Shown in pieces: positions 59,759-64,000 of a DNA stretch of 64,000 bases (position 1 is its first letter; each line of letters opens with the position of its first letter). The DNA is taken from contig CBDBHZ010000011.1 of assembly GCA_965205905.1 (NCBI GenBank), positions 310,001 through 374,000 on the forward strand, given 5' to 3'. Origin of the DNA: JAHZMA01 sp965205905 (GTDB taxonomy: Bacteria > Pseudomonadota > Alphaproteobacteria > JABAAW01 > JAHZMA01). Both the position numbers and the translations under genes were made by a program. Under the pieces are notes generated by a model, which was not told the DNA's origin, did no database searches, and saw only the letters and a program-made list of their open reading frames with translations.

Positions 59759-60868
59759 GTGGTTTCTCAGGCTGACGAAAGATTATACATGGAAGCTGAT
59801 GATAGGTTTCGCAACCCCTATCAGCGCGACCGCGACCGCATCATTCATTCGCGGTATTTTCGGTGCCTGAAACATAAGACGCAAGTTTTTGTTGCCCCGC
59901 AAAATGATTATTACCGTACGCGCCTCACCCATACCATAGAGGTGGCACAAATTGCACGTACACTGGCAGTGATTTTTGATGCCGACGAAAATCTAACCGA
60001 AGCATTGGCATTGGCGCATGATTTAGGGCATCCGCCATTTGGGCATTCAGGCGAACAAGCGCTCGATGAGACATTGCGAGAATATGGGCATGATAACGGC
60101 TTTGACCATAATATCCAAACCTTGCGAATTTTAACATGTTTAGAAAAACGTAACCCTGATTATCAAGGCTTAAACCCCACCAAAGCATTGTTGGAAGGCA
60201 CATTGAAGCATAGTTTTCCAAAAGATAATTTTACCGATTATGAAGCAAAATTGGCGGAAAACTATCAGATAAATTTAACAGCCGAACCAATGCTTGAAGC
60301 GCAAATTGCGGGCATTGCCGACGATATTGCCTATAATCACCATGATATGGATGATGGTTTGCGCGCTGGTATTTTTGATGAACAACAGATGCAAGAAGCA
60401 TTGCCTTTTATTGCCAGCGATTGGCAAGATATTAAAAAACGCACCGATGATGATTCCTTGCGCTATCATATGTTGGTAGGGCGGTTGATTAATGCGGCGG
60501 TGAGCGATTTGGCAGATAATCAAAACGCTGCAATGAAAGTACCAAGAAAAATAATTGCTTTTTCAGATGAAATGCAGAATAAACAAAAAATGCAAAAGAA
60601 GTTTTTATTTGAAAATATGTATCAGCATCCTAACATTGCTCAAAAAAATCAAGAGGGGCAAATCATGCTGAAATTTCTATTCAAACATTTTATGGCACAG
60701 CCTGAAACATTGCCAGATATATGGCGGAATAAATTTACAACCAACCAACCAACAAGAGTGCCAACAAGAGTAATTGCCGATTATATCGCCTCTATGGGTG
60801 ATGCGGCTTTGGTAAAAATGGCAAAGTCATTGCAAGCTGAATCGGATATGGAGCCTGATAATGTTTGA
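59759..60868 (+). CDS. dgt: Deoxyguanosinetriphosphate triphosphohydrolase
   Basis: 369 residues from GTG 59759 (AAGG and AGGATT just upstream); ATG 59789 is the other choice, and a longer frame from 59648 lies in the previous gene. HD-domain enzyme: YQRDRDRIIHSRYFRCLKHKTQVF, RLTHTIEVAQIAR (His), LAHDLGHPPFGHSGE (HD), GIADDIAYNHHDMDDGLRAG. It cleaves dGTP to deoxyguanosine and tripolyphosphate. Overlaps argS by 8 nt. Confidence 0.94.
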   Translation: MVSQADERLYMEADDRFRNPYQRDRDRIIHSRYFRCLKHKTQVFVAPQNDYYRTRLTHTIEVAQIARTLAVIFDADENLTEALALAHDLGHPPFGHSGEQALDETLREYGHDNGFDHNIQTLRILTCLEKRNPDYQGLNPTKALLEGTLKHSFPKDNFTDYEAKLAENYQINLTAEPMLEAQIAGIADDIAYNHHDMDDGLRAGIFDEQQMQEALPFIASDWQDIKKRTDDDSLRYHMLVGRLINAAVSDLADNQNAAMKVPRKIIAFSDEMQNKQKMQKKFLFENMYQHPNIAQKNQEGQIMLKFLFKHFMAQPETLPDIWRNKFTTNQPTRVPTRVIADYIASMGDAALVKMAKSLQAESDMEPDNV

Positions 60869-61559
60869 TATTTTTGTAAAGTTCTTGGCTGATAAAATTG
60901 TTGAAAAGAATGATATTTTTCAAGCTGATGCTGATTTTATGCCATCGGTAGAATTTCCTAAACTGGTAGCGCATGGTGATTTCACCTGTAATGCAGCGAT
61001 GGTGCTAGCGAAAAAAGCGCGTAAAAATCCGCGTGAATTGGCGCAAATATTATCCGATGCGTTGCAAACGCATGATGATGTGGTGGAAGTTAGCATTGCG
61101 GGTGCGGGCTTTATCAACTGGCGGGTGCGTCCTGAATTTTTCCACCGATTGATGCTAGATATTTATCACGCGAAAGAAAAATTCGGTATTACTCCAAAAA
61201 CCAAAGAAAAGGTGAATGTGGAATATGTATCGGCAAACCCGACTGGGCCATTGCATGTTGGGCATGTGCGCGGTGCGGTATTTGGCGATGTGTTGGCGAA
61301 TATTTTACAGGCTTGTGGCTATGATGTAACGCGTGAATATTATATCAATGATGCGGGCAATCAAATTATGTTGCTCACGCGCTCGCTTTATTGGCGTTAT
61401 CAACAAATATTAAAATCGGTAACAGGCGATATACCTTTAGATTATTATCCGGGCGATTATCTGGTGAAATTGGCAGAAGAAATTGTAGAGAATGATGGTG
61501 ATAAATGGCTTGATTGCGATGAGGAAAGTTATTTTCCAATTTTTCGGGCGACGCATTAG
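60861..61559 (+). CDS. argS: Arginyl-tRNA synthetase, N-terminal part (frameshifted)
   Basis: 232 residues: the N-terminal additional domain and the start of the catalytic core with ANPTGPLHVGHVRGAVFGD (HIGH motif). The frame ends at TAG 61557 after SYFPIFRATH. In the -1 frame the sequence reads on as GDALEAMMQMIKQDL, which is the family continuation. A T5 run at 61540-61544 (AATTTTTCGG) is where one base appears to be missing. See the second part at 61565. Confidence 0.9.
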   Translation: MFDIFVKFLADKIVEKNDIFQADADFMPSVEFPKLVAHGDFTCNAAMVLAKKARKNPRELAQILSDALQTHDDVVEVSIAGAGFINWRVRPEFFHRLMLDIYHAKEKFGITPKTKEKVNVEYVSANPTGPLHVGHVRGAVFGDVLANILQACGYDVTREYYINDAGNQIMLLTRSLYWRYQQILKSVTGDIPLDYYPGDYLVKLAEEIVENDGDKWLDCDEESYFPIFRATH

Positions 61560-61564
61560 AAGCA

Positions 61565-62602
61565 ATGATGCAGATGATTAAGCAAGATTTGTTAAGCCTG
61601 AATATTGAGATGGATTTTTACAATTCCGAACAAGCTTTGTTAGATGCCAAAAAAACCGAAGAAATTTTGACGTTACTGGATAATAAAAAATTACTCTATA
61701 AGGGTGTGTTACCGCCCCCCAAAGGCAAGCTGCCCGATGATTGGGAGGAACGCGAACAATTATTATTCCGTTCCACCGAATTTGGTGATGATATTGACCG
61801 CCCATTGCAAAAATCAGATGGCAATTATACCTATTTCAGCAATGATATTGCTAGCCATTATGATAAATATCAGCGTGGCTTTACGCGTATGATTAACATC
61901 TTTGGCGCAGACCATGGCGGCTATGTTAAACGGCTAAAAGCAGCGGTGCGTGCTATTAGTGATGATAGTGCCAAGCTTGATGTTTTGCTGATGCAGATTG
62001 TTAGGCTCACTGATGATGGTGAGCCGTTAAAAATGTCAAAGCGTTCGGGTAATTTTGTCACTTTGCGCGAATTGGTTGACGAGGTAAAAGCCGATGCGGT
62101 GCGCTTTATCATGCTGACGCGCGATAATAACGCGCAGATGGATTTTGATTTTGCGGTTGCCAAGAAAGAATCATCTGAAAACCCAGCATTTTATGTTAAA
62201 TATGCCTATGCACGGCTCTGTTCGGTTAAAAAATTGGTGAATGATGCGTTTCCTGATGCGGATTTTACTGTAAGTAACAATCAGGAAATCATGGCTTTGC
62301 TCTCACTTTTGCGTGATGAGAAAGAATTGATGCTCATCAAAAAATGCGCTGATTTTCCAAATATGTTACAACAGGCAGCGCAAAAAGCACAACCGCATCT
62401 ATTATGCTATTATTTGCTGGAATTATCAGAATTATTTCATAAATTATGGTCGGCAGGGAATCGTGATGTTATAATGCGTTTCATTGTGAAAGATGATATT
62501 GAATTAACCAAAGCAAGATTAATATTAGCCGATATTTTACTGATAACAATTAAAAACGGTTTAGGGCTGATGAAAATTATCCCGCCCGAACAATTAAGGT
62601 AA
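61565..62602 (+). CDS. argS: Arginyl-tRNA synthetase, C-terminal part (frameshifted)
   Basis: 345 residues from the first ATG, though homology starts upstream at about 61544. It contains YFSNDIASHYDKY, FGADHGGYVKRLKA, the KMSKR loop as LKMSKRSGNFVTL, and the anticodon-binding C-terminal domain. Together with the first part it makes a full-length enzyme of about 580 residues if the frame is restored. No internal stop or decay is present in either half, so a sequencing or assembly indel is more likely than a true pseudogene. Confidence 0.9.
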   Translation: MMQMIKQDLLSLNIEMDFYNSEQALLDAKKTEEILTLLDNKKLLYKGVLPPPKGKLPDDWEEREQLLFRSTEFGDDIDRPLQKSDGNYTYFSNDIASHYDKYQRGFTRMINIFGADHGGYVKRLKAAVRAISDDSAKLDVLLMQIVRLTDDGEPLKMSKRSGNFVTLRELVDEVKADAVRFIMLTRDNNAQMDFDFAVAKKESSENPAFYVKYAYARLCSVKKLVNDAFPDADFTVSNNQEIMALLSLLRDEKELMLIKKCADFPNMLQQAAQKAQPHLLCYYLLELSELFHKLWSAGNRDVIMRFIVKDDIELTKARLILADILLITIKNGLGLMKIIPPEQLR

Positions 62603-62607
62603 CGGAT

Positions 62608-63342
62608 TTGAAAGATTTTTTAACCACAGGCAAACAGATGACACCACTGATTATTGGTGGGATTGCGCTTATTTTGTTTTTAGCGATTATGCTCTATGGG
62701 CTGATTTCGGGTAGAACGGGTTTTAATAACGAACCTGTGCCACTGATTAAGGTTGACCAACCCGTGAAAACCGCGCCTGATGGGGTCTATATTCGCCCCG
62801 AACCGCATCGCGATATTACTGTTTTTGAGGTGTTTGATGCAAATAATACTGATACTGACGAGATAGGGGAGTTGTTGCAACAGGTGGAAGAGCCCGATAT
62901 TGGCATTGATAACGATATTAGCGAGAGTGAAATTGTTGCCCACGCTGAAGATGACGAACCCCAAGTAAAGCCTGCGCCGCAACCAAAGCCTGCTCCCGAA
63001 CCCCAAGTAAAAGTTGCGCCTGCGCCTGCTACTCAACCCAAAAAACCTGAACCCGCTGCGCCGCCTGCCCCAGCGATTAAAACTGGCTATTATATTCAGC
63101 TTGCTGCTTTTGCTGATGAATCCAGTGCGCGTGACCATTGGCAAGGCTTACAAACCCAACATCAGGATTTGCTGAAAACCCATCCGCATTTGGTGCAAGC
63201 ATGGCGTGATGAGACCAGCGATAAATTGTTTTACCGATTATTGCTAGGGCCGTTTGATGATAAGAATCAGGGTGAAAATCTCTGTGAGCGGTTACAAAAA
63301 TTATCACAAAATTGTTTTGTAAGGCAGTTACGGGCAGAATAA
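62608..63342 (+). CDS. SPOR-domain cell-division-type protein
   Basis: 244 residues from a TTG at 62608 (AAGG 8 nt upstream). One helix near residues 13-33, a Pro/Ala/Lys-rich linker with PKPAPEPQVK repeats, and a C-terminal SPOR domain (GYYIQLAAFADESSARDHWQGL, YRLLLGPFDDKNQGENLCERL) that binds denuded septal peptidoglycan. Lies between argS and scpA as in many Alphaproteobacteria, although nagZ, often placed after SPOR, is missing. Confidence 0.9.
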   Translation: MKDFLTTGKQMTPLIIGGIALILFLAIMLYGLISGRTGFNNEPVPLIKVDQPVKTAPDGVYIRPEPHRDITVFEVFDANNTDTDEIGELLQQVEEPDIGIDNDISESEIVAHAEDDEPQVKPAPQPKPAPEPQVKVAPAPATQPKKPEPAAPPAPAIKTGYYIQLAAFADESSARDHWQGLQTQHQDLLKTHPHLVQAWRDETSDKLFYRLLLGPFDDKNQGENLCERLQKLSQNCFVRQLRAE

Positions 63343-63344
63343 TC

Positions 63345-64000
63345 ATGAATGAAGGGTTGGAAGAACATATTATATCGCAGGGTAGCGATTCTGATGCATC
63401 GCATCAGTCGCCTTCATTTTTGATTAAGATGGAAGATTATGAAGGGCCGCTTGATTTGTTGCTGGATTTATCACGCAAGAAAAAATTTGATTTGGCAAAA
63501 ATTTCCATTGCCGAATTGGCACGGCAATATATCCGTTTTATTGAAACTGCCCAAAGGCTGAAGCTTGAAATTGCCGCCGATTATTTGGTGATGGCAACCT
63601 ATCTGGCATGGCTGAAATCACGGTTACTCACCCATAATGAAGATGATGACGATGATGAGGAGTCATTATCACCAGAATTGCAGGCTGAAAATCTGCGCGT
63701 GCGGTTGTTGCATCTTGAACAAATCAAAATTCGCGCTGACCAATTAATGGAACGCTTGCAAATAGGGCGTGATGTTTTCAAAAATGGTAAGCCTGAACAT
63801 ATGGGGGTGCGCGAACAGGCAAAATATGATGCCAATCTGCTAGAATTGCTCCGCGCCTATGGTGATATTACCATGCGGGCAGAAACGGGTGAATTTGAAA
63901 TTATCCCTAGCCGTTTATTTAGCCCCGAACAAATGTATCAAAGGCTTAGCCTGACGATTGGCACGGATAAAACATGGCAAGATATTAAAAAATTCATGCC
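63345..64000 (+). CDS. scpA: Segregation and condensation protein A (5' part)
   Basis: 218 codons to the window edge. It begins MNEGLEEHIISQGSDSD and has the kleisin N-terminal pattern FLIKMEDYEGPLDLLLDLSRKKKFDLAKISIAELA, then AADYLVMATYLAWLKSRLLT. An Asp/Glu-rich insertion (near residues 98-106) follows. ScpA bridges the SMC heads with ScpB. No stop codon is reached. Confidence 0.94.
   Translation, partial: MNEGLEEHIISQGSDSDASHQSPSFLIKMEDYEGPLDLLLDLSRKKKFDLAKISIAELARQYIRFIETAQRLKLEIAADYLVMATYLAWLKSRLLTHNEDDDDDEESLSPELQAENLRVRLLHLEQIKIRADQLMERLQIGRDVFKNGKPEHMGVREQAKYDANLLELLRAYGDITMRAETGEFEIIPSRLFSPEQMYQRLSLTIGTDKTWQDIKKFM

Overview
The window is AT-rich bacterial chromosome (roughly 40% GC by eye, not computed) with short intergenic gaps and many ATGA/TAATG gene overlaps. 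The gene content points to Alphaproteobacteria: a GcrA cell-cycle regulator, an NDUFS4-type complex I accessory subunit, an ATP12-type F1 chaperone, MidA, DUF1467, a TIGR01459-type HAD protein, aerobic cobaltochelatase CobS/CobT, and the ppa-yebC-ruvCAB-ybgC-tolQRAB and dgt-argS-SPOR-scpA gene orders. I cannot place it below class. No transposase, integrase, phage module or CRISPR array was seen.

Layout. 1-12.6 kb: the 5' end of ispH (minus strand), a lipoprotein, rho, midA-lgt, a thiamine importer (thiBPQ) behind a TPP riboswitch, gcrA, pyrD, a HAD phosphatase, two cobalamin lower-ligand genes, and tRNA-Thr, -Pro and -Arg. 12.6-16.4 kb: accessory segment starting right after tRNA-Arg. It holds a RelE-type toxin-antitoxin pair and an unrecognised two-gene operon (membrane protein plus cupin-like protein). 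Two ~188-bp inverted repeat units bracket that operon, and two tiny ORFs lie in self-folding transcripts beside it. 16.4-48.3 kb: housekeeping core: tag, ppa-yebC-ruvCAB-ybgC-tolQRAB, an sdhCDAB operon with hom inserted, yifB/comM, xth, Smr, ATP12, a queuosine block (yhhQ-queA-tgt-queG), DUF1624, gloA, a Bax-inhibitor-1 protein, pyrC, phhB, ybjN-proC-prs-rplY-pth, and Trm112-like, J-domain, cobS and cobT. 48.3-53.5 kb: second accessory segment in the same repeat families, with a Panacea-type toxin-antitoxin candidate, a DUF262/HNH restriction-like protein bracketed by inverted units, and a NYN-domain ribonuclease gene. 53.5-64 kb: acnA, a cyclic-nucleotide-binding protein with a large membrane Fe-S/FAD fusion oxidoreductase, dgt, argS (frameshifted as given), a SPOR protein and the start of scpA.

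What stands out. Nearly all mobile or defence-like genes lie inside blocks of palindromic, G6/C6-bounded repeat units that are absent from the core. The most interesting single locus is 52.7-53.5 kb: a near-consensus promoter, a compact two-stem RNA and a UNCG-capped intrinsic terminator, then a NYN nuclease gene. This is the layout of type III (RNA antitoxin/RNase toxin) systems but with an unrelated nuclease.

Motifs, starts, hairpins and promoter spacings were read by eye. Family names rest on recognised motifs and have not been checked against databases.
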